64,000 nt of DNA from Typhlomys cinereus (Eukaryota > Chordata > Mammalia > Rodentia > Platacanthomyidae), in assembly GCA_023101885.1 (NCBI GenBank), contig JALPQD010000213.1, forward strand, positions 2,693,261 through 2,757,260. Reading direction: 5' to 3'. Of the stretch, positions 10,946-21,228 are shown piece after piece. The stretch's first letter is position 1. Each line of letters begins with the position of its first letter. A program made the position numbers and the translations under genes. The notes beneath the pieces are model-generated. The model did no database searches and was not told where the DNA came from. It was given only the letters and a program-made list of their open reading frames with translations.

Positions 10946-11654
10946 CTCTCATGGGTTTTTGAGGCAGGATCGGCTGTGCTGACCAGCTGGACGTTGGACG
11001 TAGAGTTCCAAGGGGAGGTTTTTAACCCTTCAGCCAGGAAGCTGAATGGAATCCTAGGGAGACAGTACAACAGGAATCCTCTCGAACCAATCGCCCCCCT
11101 GAAAGTCAAGTCCCATGGGCCAGGGTCAGACGGCCACAGCGGATTCCACTGAGGTAAATTCAATGCCAGGCAGAGCTTTGTCTTGCCAGAGGGGTTGACT
11201 GGCTCCTCCTGTCTATGGCAGGAGCTGGGGGAGACATCTTATTTCCCTTTTTGACTATGCTTCCAGGAAGCTGGGTCTAAGCCCATGTGAAATCTTACCA
11301 GCCTTTCAATCCCCCTCCCACGCCCGGGGTTGCTTTCCTCCTCTTTGTCCAGAATTCAGATTTCGTAGAGATCTCATAGCATGTCAACCTTTCCACCTCC
11401 CCAATGGAAAGAAGCAAATTGTAAGGAAATTAAGTTAAAGTGGAGAAGGATTTCTACGTTTACATTTCCTTCCCTCGTTTTCTGAAAATACTCAAAGGAT
11501 AATGTGTAATATTTATGCAAACTCATCTCGAGACACTTTCTGAACTCTGCAAATATGAAGGACAGGAATGTGTGTGTTGGCCTCTGCCCTGTCCAGGCTG
11601 CTCTGAACTGGGGTTCCCTGCTCCCCTCCTTGCACATCACACAGAGTGTAATAA
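10946..11654. other. Unassigned sequence
   Basis: About 700 bp. AT-rich at 11400-11520. I see no repeat or gene that can be defended. Confidence 0.35.
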
Positions 11655-11778
11655 TGAAGTGCAGACCACTGTCATTTCCATCTGGCGTTTTTTTTTTTAC
11701 GTGGGACTTGGGATCTGAACTCAGGACCTTCTGCTTGTGAGGCAGAGTCTTAACCCCTGAGCCATCTCTCCAGCTCAT
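11655..11778 (-). mobile_element. Short-family SINE fragment, antisense (head side only)
   Basis: 'catttccatctggcgttttt', 'tgggatctgaactcaggacc' and 'ctgagccatctctccagctc' form the antisense head. The tail half is missing, so this copy is truncated or overwritten. Confidence 0.8.
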
Positions 11779-12134
11779 GACCCAGCTTTGATATTGGATG
11801 CTCAGTGCCCTCATCCACCATCTCCCTGCCACTCATGTGGCTCCAGATTCACTGAGACTCAGAGACAGAGACCCACGTGAGTGTGCAGTTGAGGGGGAAA
11901 TGCATTTGTGCCCTGTGGGCTGGCAGATCTCAAGGGCCTTCCGAAGCCTGGCTCAGCCCGTAGCAGCTGCAGCCAGCAGAGGCAACAGTGTGCGTGTTAG
12001 GGATAGGCCAAGAAGTAGGGTGCTGTTGTCTGCAGCACCCCTGGGCAACATGTCCCTCACTTCACACCCTTGAAGCAGAAGTAGATGTTGAAGCTTCTCT
12101 GTAGGTTGCAGATCAATTCACAACCAAACAAGCT
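11779..12134. other. Unassigned sequence
   Basis: About 355 bp with no recognised element. Confidence 0.3.
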
Positions 12135-12500
12135 TAGGGAAATAAGGAGTTTTATTTGGCTTACAGCTGTCTGCCTACACCTCTTAGTCCAGCTTGGCAG
12201 AAGAGCTCGTGCCAATACCAGGAGCCAAGGGAACTGCCCACGCCATATCCGTTGCTAGACAGGGACAAACCTCACTTGCCAGACAGCGTATCTGTCCAAA
12301 CATGCCAAACAATGCCAATTCACCAAACCAGCTCCCTCCACCTTATCCATCTGCCCAGGGAATGGTCCCGCCTCCCCCCCCCACCGTGGGCGGGGTCTTC
12401 TCACATCCTTCTGCAGGCTTGCCAGGGCTGGCTTTAATGATCAGCTCTCCATAGCTGTGCCCAGAGCTCAGCCTGCACCTGTCAAGCTGAGCTTGACACC
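12135..12500 (+). mobile_element. MaLR-type LTR (rodent MT-like)
   Basis: Starts with 'aggagttttatttggcttac', continues with 'ttagtccagcttggcagaag', 'ttatccatctgcccagggaa' and 'ggcggggtcttctcacatcc', and ends near 'tgagcttgacacctgtg'. The same order is seen at 14350-14670 and 31976-32345, so three copies of one LTR family lie in this window. Confidence 0.7.
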
Positions 12501-12629
12501 TGTGTCTCTAATTACCCCAGTAGACTCGTGTTGACCTCTGGCGTGGCGACCTGTGACCCTCTGTCCTCCCCACACGTCCCTGTCTGGTGGCACGTGGCCA
12601 GCCTTTGCTGAGCCTGCTTTACCCCTGCA

Positions 12630-13025
12630 TCTGTTTTCTGCGGCTGTAACAACAGACTAGAGGCTGAGTTTTATAGAAGGACAAAAAAGGTTTTATTTGG
12701 TTCACAGTTTTGGAAGCTGGGCTTGCGGACAACTCGTTGGCCAGCTGCAGTGGGAAAATGCTGAGATCACATGGCCAAACGGGCAGCTGGAGAGGGAGGG
12801 GCCAGCCTTGTTCTTTTACACAGAGCCTCTCTCAGAAAGGAACCTGGGTCCCAAGAGAGCCATGAATCCCTTTCCCAGGGCAGTACTTCCAAGTACCTGA
12901 GGGTCTTACCTTAAGCCACGCCTCTCAAAGGTCCACCACCTCTTAATATCACCACGCTAGGGGTCAATCGTGTAGTACCGAGCCTGGAGGCCATACTTAG
13001 CCCATCTCTAAACATTTACACCTTT
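12630..13025 (+). mobile_element. MaLR-type LTR (MLT1/MST-like)
   Basis: Starts 'ttctgcggctgtaacaacag', then 'ggttttatttggttcacagt', 'ttccaagtacctgagggtct', 'accacctcttaatatcacca' and 'ctaggggtcaatcgtgtag'. This matches the layout of older mammalian MaLR LTRs. It lies just downstream of the MT-like copy, in the same orientation. Confidence 0.7.
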
Positions 13026-13544
13026 TCACCTTTTCTAGAAAAGACTGCAGAATCCAAAACAAACACGGCCTTCTAGGCAGCCGGAACCTCATTTTATTGA
13101 AGAATGTTCTGAGCTCTCACTGAGGCGCCCCAGGGTCTGGCAAGAGTAGAACTGATCCACACTCCCAAGATACCTTTCGCATCCCCCTCCCCCCTACCGT
13201 GGTCTCCCAGATAGCGGGATTGAAAACAGACGCACCTGCCAAAGCAAACCTGTGTTCTCATTCACAGGAAAGAAGGGCGTGAGTCGGACCTTCCTTGGTA
13301 GTGGCCGCCATGTCTACGCTGCAGCTCCTCTCTCATCATCAACATCTGTTCTGGGGTCCTTGAAAGAAGGGTGGGTTAGGTGGGCTGTGACTTGTGACCT
13401 GGTGCGCCTCTTGTGGGAGGGAGTTGGTTTCCCCAGTAGGAGACCCCAGCAAGTGCCAGTGGTGTGGCCCCTCCCAGCTGCCACGGCCAGGTGTTCCAGG
13501 GGTCAGGTGGCTCTGCCTGCGATTCTCCTTGACCAAGGTGGCTG
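13026..13544. other. Unassigned sequence upstream of the U6 retrocopy
   Basis: About 520 bp of mixed sequence. A minus-strand open frame spans 13339-14013 and a plus-strand frame spans 13394-13963. Both run through the U6 fragment and lack domains, so neither is called. Confidence 0.35.
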
Positions 13545-13558
13545 GAGATGTTAGAACC

Positions 13559-13603
13559 GTGCCCACTTTGGCAGCACATATACTGAAACTGGAACAATAT
13601 AGA
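13559..13603 (+). pseudogene. U6 snRNA retrocopy, 3'-truncated
   Basis: The 45 nt align without gaps to U6 nucleotides 1-45, with seven differences by my count, all transitions, three of them at CpG sites. The stretch 'ggcagcacatatact' is identical to U6. The copy stops abruptly with no poly(A). It is bracketed by 'gagatgttagaacc' (13545-13558) and 'gagatgtcagaacc' (13604-13617), a 14-bp target-site duplication with one mismatch. This marks LINE-driven retrotransposition of a truncated RNA. It is not a functional snRNA gene: over half the molecule is missing. Confidence 0.9.
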
Positions 13604-13617
13604 GAGATGTCAGAACC

Positions 13618-14204
13618 ACCACCTGGCACCTCTAGGTCACTCAACTCAGATGGAGTCGCTCTCCTGGTCGCTCGCCTTCTCAAGACCTTAGAAGTGAACA
13701 GTCTAGTGTGCCCCAGGAACACAGCTTTAAAAGTTCCCCACATAAGCGCTGGTGTGTGTGCCCAGAGGCTGACCTGGCCCACCCTGCGAGCAAGCCTGGA
13801 GGGCACAGTGGACAGGGACCCACGGGCCATGCAGGGAGGAGTCCTACTCGCTGCTGGATCTGCTGTGACTTCTCCGAGGGGAGAGACCAGCCCTGAAGTC
13901 GCTACCAAGCGCTGCTGCTTCTGCAGGGAGAGCTGGCGGCTGCCGGAGCCCCCGCCTGCCTGAACTCCGTTTGGTCTGCCCTGGAGGATTGGTGAGGATT
14001 GATGCGTGGCCAAGGGAAGCGGTTTCTAAATTCTCAGGCTGCGGATCCGCAGCAGACATGAACCGAGGGCTGCAGAAAACATCTCCTGTCTCTCGCAGGG
14101 AGGAGAGACGCTTCATTCACTCCACATCTGTCCCTGCGCAAGGCCAGAAACCAAGAATCGCCAGTCAGTACCCCAGCAGTTACAGGTAGACCTGACAACA
14201 ACAC
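13618..14204. other. Unassigned sequence downstream of the U6 retrocopy
   Basis: About 590 bp of GC-balanced DNA with no recognised repeat. Open on both strands in places but without coding support. Confidence 0.35.
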
Positions 14205-14349
14205 GTGTGACATGCCTACTAAGCCCCAGGGACTATTCTAAGCGCTTTGCGTACATTAAATGATGTAATCTTTTTCCACGCCCCGCGAGTCAGTTTTATC
14301 TTCTCACTCCTGAATGAATACAAGGCTCAAACAACTCAAGGCGACAGCG
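14205..14349 (+). mobile_element. MIR SINE
   Basis: 'ggactattctaagcgctttg' followed by 'cattaaatgatgtaatcttt' matches the MIR core ('tgctaagcactttac', 'attatctcatttaatcct'). It is an old pan-mammalian SINE, consistent with its high divergence. Confidence 0.75.
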
Positions 14350-14670
14350 AGCTTACTCCTGGCTTAGTTTCTGGCTGCAGTTTATCAGCTTGGCAGAGAT
14401 ACGTCAGCATCAGGAGTCCAAGCCACTGGCCACAACGTATCCACACGAAGCGCTGAGACTTTTCAGCTGCCACTTTGCCCAAATACTGAACCAGCTCCCT
14501 CGGTGGGATCCGCCTGCCCAGGGGAAGGTCCCACCTCCCAGGGGCCCCACGTGGCCGCATCGATTAGCCAGCTTCCCCCTGACTCGCTCAAGGCGGGTCT
14601 TCACCAACTAACTCTGCACAGATGTGCCCAAAGGTTTAACCGTCAAGTTGACACCGCAGCTGACTATCAC
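14350..14670 (+). mobile_element. MaLR-type LTR (rodent MT-like)
   Basis: Same family as 12135-12500: 'ccagctccctcggtgggatc', 'aggcgggtcttcaccaacta', 'agatgtgcccaaaggtttaa', then 'gtcaagttgacacc' at the end. The 5' start is unclear. A (CA)n run at 14688-14709 follows. Confidence 0.65.
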
Positions 14671-15694
14671 ACCCTATGTGCACGGATCACACACACACAC
14701 ACACACACAGTGCCCGCCTGCCGAGCACTGAGAAAACTGGCAGAGGCCGTCAACAGAAGCACGCCATGAAGCAGTCGCCATGAAGATGCCAGGCCTCTGA
14801 GCCGGGCCGCCTGGCTCCCGGCTGGTCCCCTGGGCTGGTCCGACTTACAGGGACACTGCAGAGTGGCCCCCCCGAGGATGGCGTTGGCGGCCCCCCCATA
14901 GCGCAGCCAAATCCAAGAACTCTGGTGGCCTCTCTGGGCCTCCCAGGACCCTAGACCACCCTGCCCTTGCTGACAGGATTTCACAATGTCCCCTCTGAGA
15001 ACAGAGCTGCTGCTGATCTCCAGAGGGTCCTGTAGACTCCGTCCCCGGATTTGATGATGAATCAAGTGACCCCCACCCCCACCCCGTGCCCAGTTTTAAT
15101 TAAATGACTAACTTGGTTTCTCTAGACCCAGGAAAAGGAAAGCATTCGGTTGGCATGGCAAATATTTGCTGCCCACATGGGGACCGTGTGAGGGGAGCCC
15201 ACCCAGATCTGCCTGGTACTGAGAGGGAAGTTTCTAGAAGGGACTGAGCAGCTTCCATCCAAGGAAGAGAGACCAGAGCTCGGGGAATCTCAGCCTGGGA
15301 GGAATCCGGAAGTGACAGATGGGTTATCTAGATCGGGTTGAGCCCGGGGGTCCTATTTCTCCTGGGGCCGAAGTGCAGACACCCCAGCTCGGCCAGGCTG
15401 ACCGTGGTCTGTGTGCCCTGTGCCCCTCTGCAAATGCTCCCCCCTCCCTCCCGGGCATCTGGGCGGCTGTGGATTCTTCCGGCTGGATGCTGACATTGTC
15501 CCGTCTCCCACAGCACCCTTCTAAGTCAGCGCTTTCATCTTCCGATGCCCAAGTGGGGTGCCCATGGGCACCCACAGCCCAAGCCTGGCCCGCTCCTCCA
15601 CCCAGCGTGGCTGGAATTTCACCCCCCACCCGCACTGTGCATTCAGATACTGAGCTGAAGTAAGGAGACAGCAGATATGTTCGGGGCCTGACTG
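14671..15694. other. Unassigned, relatively GC-rich sequence
   Basis: About 1 kb apart from the CA run at 14688-14709. Overlapping open frames on both strands at 15319-15698 lack any recognisable domain or start context. Confidence 0.35.
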
Positions 15695-15770
15695 GCACCT
15701 GCCCTGTCTCGCTCAGTTTCCCCTCGGCCTCTATTTTCCCATCTGTGAAGTGGACGTGAGCAGCGTGTGC
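15695..15770 (-). mobile_element. MIR SINE fragment, antisense
   Basis: 'tcgctcagtttcccctcggc' and 'ttttcccatctgtgaagtgg' are the antisense form of the MIR segment 'ccattttacagatgaggaaactgag'-like sequence, widely recognisable even in degraded copies. Confidence 0.7.
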
Positions 15771-16635
15771 ATCTGACTGACTGTCCTACGCATCCTAGTG
15801 GCAAACTTTACCTGTTTGGAATCTCACCTGAGAGCATTCTAGCTGTGAGACGGACGGATAGACTGATATCAGACAGACAGACAGATGGACGGCTGGTGTG
15901 CCATGCTTCAGAAAACTTTTTTCCTCCAAACCCTGACTTGTCCTGGGGAGGGAAGGAGGGGGGAGGGATGGAGGTGCTCTCTGGACTGCTGTAAACACTC
16001 GTATTTTCTCCGTCGAGGGTCAGGCCTGGTTTGCATTTCTAAGACAAACCTTCCCGATGCTCCACAAAGTCTTGGCGTCCAGATTAGGCAACAGGAACCG
16101 TAATTAACCGCGTCTCCTTCGGAGCCAAACCATCCCAGGACCTCCTGGCGCCTAGCGAGGAGGCAGGAAAGCTGCTCTTGGGGGACAGTCCCCCTCGGGC
16201 CGTCTGCTTTTCATTTAAACACCCATTTGTTTTCAGATGACAGATGGCTGCGTTAGGTCCGAGTGGGGTCCGAGTGGGGTCCGAGTGGGGTCCCGGCTCC
16301 AGGGCGGTGGACTGGACAGATCTCAGGCTGTTTGGGGACCGGGGAGCGCTGTGCCCACCCAGCCCCTCTCCAGCCCTCAGGCCCCCCCATCAGTGTCTCT
16401 CCTGCTCGGAGGTCCTGAAGTGGTTTCAGGTCTTGTTTGGGGTTTGTCGACAGAACAACTTCTTCCAGCAAATGGGGGTCAAGGACCTGAAAGTTAGCTC
16501 CCCACCTCTTGCTGTTTAGGAGGTGCGGGCCTGGGACATCCCTTCTAGGGCAGGATGGGGATGCTCGAGAGTCCTGAGGGGGGCCACGCTGCTGATCTGG
16601 GGGTGAACCGAAGACGGACGGAAGTGTCCACTGAC
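15771..16635. other. Unassigned sequence with a small tandem repeat
   Basis: About 860 bp. A short (AGAC)n-like run lies near 15860-15890. The 11-bp tandem repeat at 16256-16288 is listed separately. No gene supported. Confidence 0.35.
16256..16288. repeat. Three perfect 11-bp tandem units
   Basis: Unit 'ggtccgagtgg' occurs three times without mismatch, followed by a partial fourth unit. Perfect identity suggests a recent slippage or replication event. Confidence 0.9.
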
Positions 16636-16758
16636 AGGTCAGCAGGTGAGGCGTCTGCTTGCAAACCTGGCCCAGAATTTGATCCCAGAAGCCCACGCGG
16701 CAGAAAGAGAGAACTGACTGAAAAGTTGTCCATTGACCTCTACCGGTGCACCATGGCG
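16636..16758 (+). mobile_element. Type 2 tRNA-headed SINE
   Basis: Degraded head 'tcagcaggtgaggcgtctgc', then 'tttgatcccagaagcccacg', 'gcagaaagagagaactgact', 'agttgtccattgacctctac' and 'gtgcaccatggcgtgtt', followed by a long CT tail. The layout matches the copy at 53307-53488. Confidence 0.75.
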
Positions 16759-16806
<48 letters not shown>

Positions 16807-17047
16807 CTCCCCCTCCCATTCTCCTTTTCTCCCTCTCTGCCTCACTCCCTTCCTCTTTCCCTCTCTTTCTCTCTCCTTCTTTCTCTTCCTCTCTGCCTCT
16901 TCCCTCTCTCCTTCTCTCTCTCCTTTTCTCTCTCTCTGCCTCCCTCCCTTTTTCTTTCCCCCTCTTTCTCTCCCTGCCTTCCTCCCTCTCTCCTCTTCTT
17001 CTTTTCCTTTCTCTGTCTCCCTCCCTCTCTCATTCTCTCTCTCTCTT
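16759..17047. repeat. (CT)n/(CCTT)n tail expansion of the type 2 SINE
   Basis: About 290 bp of near-pure pyrimidine starting with about 20 perfect CT units and degenerating into CCTT-like units. The minus strand reads as Glu/Arg repeats and is not coding. Confidence 0.95.
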
Positions 17048-17537
17048 TCAAGCTACAAATGAAATCCTGACTTTCTGACTCTGAATTTCAAATCCCACCT
17101 TAGCCACTTCACCTCTGATACCTTATAGAGATTGCTGAATTCTCTCTCTTCTGCTTCCCAAGCGGTCTCTCCACCTTTCTCCCCCGCCCCCCAATCCTGT
17201 TTCCTGCTACCACCAGGCTTTCATGGCGGCTCTCTTGCCATCCTCTCAGACCTTACACTGTCTCTTCAACTCTGATGCTCTCCCGCCTTAAGGTTTAACT
17301 GTGGCACCCTTGGCCACTAGACCCTCAACTCTAAATAAACGCCACCTTCTCAAGTTAAGAGAGAGACACACACAGAGAAAGACAGAAACACACAGAGAAA
17401 GACAGAGAGAGAATGACTGTTGAAGTCATTTAGTCCTTATGATTTGTTTACGTGTTTATTTCAGACTGTATAGAACTTAATAGTACCTGCTTGGAAGAAA
17501 GGAACACATGATGTTGCATGAATGTTGACCAACCCAC

Positions 17538-17538
<1 letters not shown>
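17048..17538. other. Possible LTR remnant plus a GA-rich run
   Basis: 'aactctaaataaacgccacc' near 17330 resembles the polyadenylation region of a rodent LTR, but the rest is not diagnostic. A GA/CA-rich run lies at 17361-17415. Confidence 0.3.

Positions 17539-17539
<1 letters not shown>

Positions 17540-17612
<73 letters not shown>
17540..17612. repeat. Compound (TC)n(CA)n microsatellite
   Basis: About 16 TC units pass directly into about 20 CA units. No SINE head could be recognised on either side. Confidence 0.95.
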
Positions 17613-17614
<2 letters not shown>

Positions 17615-18074
17615 AAGATAAATATGGCAGCAGAATCTCACAAGGCCTCCCAGGTCCTGCTCCCTGGCAAAGAGTTTCGTACCTTCCCTTACCCGTCCAA
17701 AGGCCCTGGCTTGGGGGAGTGCAGCCCTGTGACGGAGGTGGGGTGCAGCCCCGTGGCTGGGGGTGTCCCAGAGAGGAGCACTTGCCAATGTCCGAAGGGT
17801 GCTTCTCAGTGCAGCAAGTCTTCAGGGCCCCTCTATCCCCCACCCCCCGCCCCGATCTCTGGGAGGATGGAGCTGGAGATAAAGTTCAGTCACGGGTGAG
17901 CAGCCACTTACCCACTGTGCAGATACAGCAGAAACCGAAAACCCTCCACGAGCGCTCGGTGATGAAGCCAAGCAGTAGAGCCCCCCAATGTCCCCGGAGA
18001 ATGGCGCTTTGACCCCCCCATACACATAGAGGTTTCTATTCCCTCCCCCTCCTGCCCCCATCCCGGCCTGTGCT
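17613..18074. other. Unassigned sequence
   Basis: About 460 bp, GC-balanced. Frames opening inside the adjacent microsatellite run through it and are not considered coding. Confidence 0.35.
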
Positions 18075-18425
18075 TCACTTGCCACACATTATACATGTAT
18101 GTACGTGCGTGCGTGTGCAGGTGTATGTGTGTATATATCTGTGTGTCTGCGCGTGTGCGTGTGCATGTGTGTGCATGCATGTGTACATGTGTTTGTGCTG
18201 TATGCTTGCATGTGCGCATGTGTGCATGTGTGTGCATGTGTGTGTGTGTTCACATGTGGTGCTGCACAGGTGCGGATGCTGGGTGCCTTCCTCAGTCGCT
18301 CTCTGGTGTATATTTTGAGTTGGGGTTTCTCACCGGACTGGGGCGCAATCACTGGCTAGAGTACCGCTCAGTGAGCCCAGGATCCTCCTGTCTCTCCCTT
18401 CCAGGGCTACGATGTCACACTCGGC
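18075..18425 (-). mobile_element. B4-like SINE, antisense, with degenerate TG tail
   Basis: A TG-rich stretch with many interruptions (18095-18255) is followed by 'gggtgccttcctcagtcgct', 'ttgggg­tttctcaccggact'-type body sequence and 'aggatcctcctgtctctccc'. These follow the antisense B4 order. The head is missing, replaced by the next SINE. Confidence 0.55.
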
Positions 18426-18429
18426 TGAG

Positions 18430-18431
18430 TG

Positions 18432-18482
<51 letters not shown>

Positions 18483-18676
18483 AAGAGGGCCTTGAGTGTG
18501 TGTGTCTGTGGAGGCCCAAGGGTGTCACCGGGAACCATCCTGATTTCTCTGCCTCCTTACTGCTTCGCCTGCCACGATATCTGCCCAGCATTTAGCAGGG
18601 GATCTGGGATCTGAACTCAGGTCCTTCTTCTTGCACGGCAAAGGCCTTGACCCCTGAACCACCTCCGCCCAGGGGG
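18430..18676 (-). mobile_element. Short-family tRNA-headed SINE, antisense
   Basis: (TG)n at 18433-18481 is followed by 'tctgtggaggcccaagggtg', 'ccatcctgatttctctgcct', 'gggatctgaactcaggtcct' and a mutated inverted head 'tgaaccacctccgcccagg'. About 30 bp of the mid-body is deleted relative to other copies. Confidence 0.85.
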
Positions 18677-19254
18677 CTCCCTGAGCTCCCTCTGTAACCA
18701 GGTAGCACAGGGGCTCTGGAGGAATTCTGCGCCACCCACCTCACCACCACCACTCTGGCCATCAAAAGGAGACCTGAGAATTTGGAATGTCCCCAGGAAT
18801 CCCATGCAGGGAACAGAGCCAGGGACGTCACAGAGTACTGACAAGTTGCCAGAACCAGCAGCGGCCAGATATTCACACAGCTCTGACAACTCGTCAGACC
18901 ACCCTGTGGAGTCCTGAGAGGAAGCTACTGCGCTGTATGAGAATTCAGTCACTTCCGTGCTGGCCGCCACGCGGGGGGACTTGGGGGGAGCGTCCGGGTT
19001 TCTTGAACTGGTGCCTGGGCAGTAGCATTAGCTGGGCATCCGCCCGTGGCCCTGCCTGTGCCCCTCATCGAGGTGTCCATCCACCGGCTCAGCTGCGTCC
19101 CTGTGGCTCGTCGCGAACTACCCGCCCTGCCCTCTGCCTGAAGATGGACTTTGATTCGGATGAAACAACGGACACCTCTGCCGGCCACGGCCAGCGATGC
19201 TGCTGGTTCGCCTGAGTTTTGAAGGGTTCTAGGCTGTCTTTTGTTGGTCGGTTA
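18677..19254. other. Unassigned sequence
   Basis: About 580 bp with no repeat recognised. Frames on both strands here are short and unsupported. Confidence 0.35.
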
Positions 19255-19476
19255 CCTTTGATTTGGGTTTTGAGCCAATGCTTCCAGTAGTAGCCCGGGC
19301 TGGCCTCCTACTCATTAGTCAAACCCACTGAATGTCTGACCCTCCTCCCTCCATCTACCAAGTGCTGGGATTATAGGTGTAATCATCACTCCCTATTCAT
19401 GCAGTGCTGGGACTTGAACCCAAGACTTCATGCATACTGGGCAAGCACTCTACTGACTGAGCTATATTCCCCAGCC
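19255..19476 (-). mobile_element. B1+ID composite SINE (B4/RSINE1-like), antisense
   Basis: 'agcccgggctggcctcctac', 'taccaagtgctgggattata' (antisense B1) are joined to 'gctgggacttgaacccaaga', 'ctgactgagctatattcccc' (antisense ID-type tRNA head). The B1 and ID halves are both easy to read. Confidence 0.85.
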
Positions 19477-19488
19477 TCCACCCCCTTT

Positions 19489-19491
19489 TCA

Positions 19492-19530
<39 letters not shown>

Positions 19531-19536
19531 TATTTT
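19489..19536. repeat. (ATT)n microsatellite
   Basis: About 15 ATT units with one interruption, immediately 3' of the antisense composite SINE. Confidence 0.95.
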
Positions 19537-20388
19537 ACAGTCTGGGCAGTCTTTAGTGTGAAGATTGTCCTCACAGGTGTGCAGGTTTTCAGGTGCCGCA
19601 TGTGGCGTGCCCAGGCCTGCTCAGCAGCTGGGCACTGTGGTGCCCACACGTGCCATCTCTGGCTAAGGAACAGGGAGCCACAGAGAAGATAACCAGGAGC
19701 CCAGAGCAGCTGGTCCAGAGGAGGCGGGTATAGGCGTGGCCAGCTCCCCGCGCGCTCCGGTCCCGAGGAGGGGCCTTGAGGAAGGGCCGAACCAGATGGT
19801 GGTGGGATAGGACTTTGCTCAGATTTACGAGTCGGGCCCCCAGCTGCTTGTGTTTGGCGGGCAGATGTCTGCACGCGCGGGATACAGAAAGGATGGTTGG
19901 TGTTAGAAGAGACCCAGTTTGTCCGCTGGAGCGGTCACTTGCACGGCCAGAAAAACGGGGTGGAGATCTGGAAAAGTGATTGAGGCATCGTCATTTGATG
20001 GTTGGACTAAGTGAGCCTGGGGAGAAGAAATGCTGGAGGGGAGTGAGACTAAAGCAGGGTTCCTGTGGCAGCTGCCCCCCTGTAGACGTCTACACAGTGG
20101 ACCCGTGGGACGGCTCGATGGAGACGTCCCCTCCGTTCAGCCCCTGCCTGGCCAGCTGTATCCCCAGGGAAGATCCCCCCATCCCCGACTGATTCTGGTG
20201 GTCACCTCTGCAGGCAGCCGGCGGCTCATTGTGTTCCGTGTTGGCTGACTAGGGGGTCTCTGAAGAGAGCCGCAGATGACAGAACCTCCAGAGCTCTGGC
20301 CGCACGCACCAGACAGGGCTCTGTCCTGTGTTCAACTCATGCTCCAAGATACAGTTGAGGCCTTTCTGCAAAGCAGAGGCCTTTGCTT
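19537..20388. other. Unassigned sequence
   Basis: About 850 bp. No recognisable repeat and no defensible coding frame. Confidence 0.35.
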
Positions 20389-20771
20389 ACCTTCCTCTTC
20401 CTCCTCCTCCTCGTCTTCCTCCTCCTTCCTTTCTTCTTCCTCCTCCTCCTCCTTTCTCCTCCCCTTCTTCCACTCCTCCTCTTCTTCCTCCTCCTCCTCT
20501 TCCTCCTCCTTCTTTTCTTTCTCCTCTTCCTCCTCTACCTCTTCCTCCTCCTGCTGCTTCTCCTCCTCTTCCTCCTCCTCCTCTTCTTCCCCTTCTTCCT
20601 CCTCCTCTTGTTCCTCTTGTTCTTCCTCCTGTTCCTCCTCCTCCTATTCCTCCTCTACTTCCTTCTTTTCCTCCTCCTCTTCCTCTTCCTTCTCTTGTTC
20701 CTCCTCCTCCTCCTCCTGTTCTTCTTCCTTTTCTTCCTCCTCCTCCTCTTCTTCTTCCTCCTCCTACTCCT
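20389..20771. repeat. (TCC)n/(TTC)n polypyrimidine tract
   Basis: About 380 bp of pyrimidine with only scattered purines. All three plus frames are open because no stop can form: they read as poly-Ser, poly-Pro or poly-Leu. Confidence 0.97.
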
Positions 20772-20892
20772 GAGCTCACACCTGCCCTCCCCACTGCCCC
20801 CACTAACTCCCTTGCACCACATGAATTTCAGTCTTCACCACATGTTATATTTCGGTCCTTGATAAAAATGCAGCAAGACTTGGAAAAACAAT

Positions 20893-21228
20893 ACAGTTAG
20901 CTCTCCCTGTCTGTGTGGTCCAGATCTGTAGATTCAAACAACCGCAGATTGAAAATATTTTTTTGGTATTGTGGACTTGCATCTGTATGAAACGTACACA
21001 GACTTTTTCCCAGCCTTTATTCATAAACAGTAGGTGTAGCAGCTACTACTCATGGAGCACTGACATTGCATTAGGTTTGATAGATCGCCTAGATTTAAGG
21101 TACCCCAGAGAGTGCATATAGGTTATATTTAGTGCCATGCTGTTTACATAAGGGATTTGAACATCTTTAGATTTTGGTATCCAGGAAGGTTCTGGAATCG
21201 GTCCCCACAGACATAAGGCATGACTGTA
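20893..21228 (-). mobile_element. MER2 DNA transposon (Tigger/pogo-like, non-autonomous)
   Basis: In antisense order: 'ctgtagattcaaacaaccgc' with 'agattgaaaatatttttttg', then 'atttaaggtaccccagagag', 'gtgcatataggttatattta', 'taagggatttgaacatcttt', 'agattttggtatccaggaag', 'ggaatcggtcccca' and 'catgactgta' at the terminal inverted repeat. The length of about 336 bp agrees with the family's usual 345 bp. It carries no transposase and is a fossil. Confidence 0.85.

Noticed and set aside
13559..13603. Functional U6 snRNA gene
   Set aside because: Only nucleotides 1-45 are present. The ISL, Sm/LSm-binding tail and terminator are missing, and I see no upstream PSE or TATA element.
13339..14013. 224-codon minus frame and 189-codon plus frame over the same DNA
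   Set aside because: Both read through the U6 retrocopy. Neither shows a known domain, and opposite-strand openness reflects base composition.
17048..17360. 3' end of a gene, judged from 'aataaa'-like signal
   Set aside because: The signal sits in LTR-like sequence and no coding frame or splice site leads to it.
20276..20900. Poly-Ser, poly-Pro and poly-Leu frames of 159-190 codons
   Set aside because: Caused by the polypyrimidine tract, which cannot form stop codons. All plus frames are open together.
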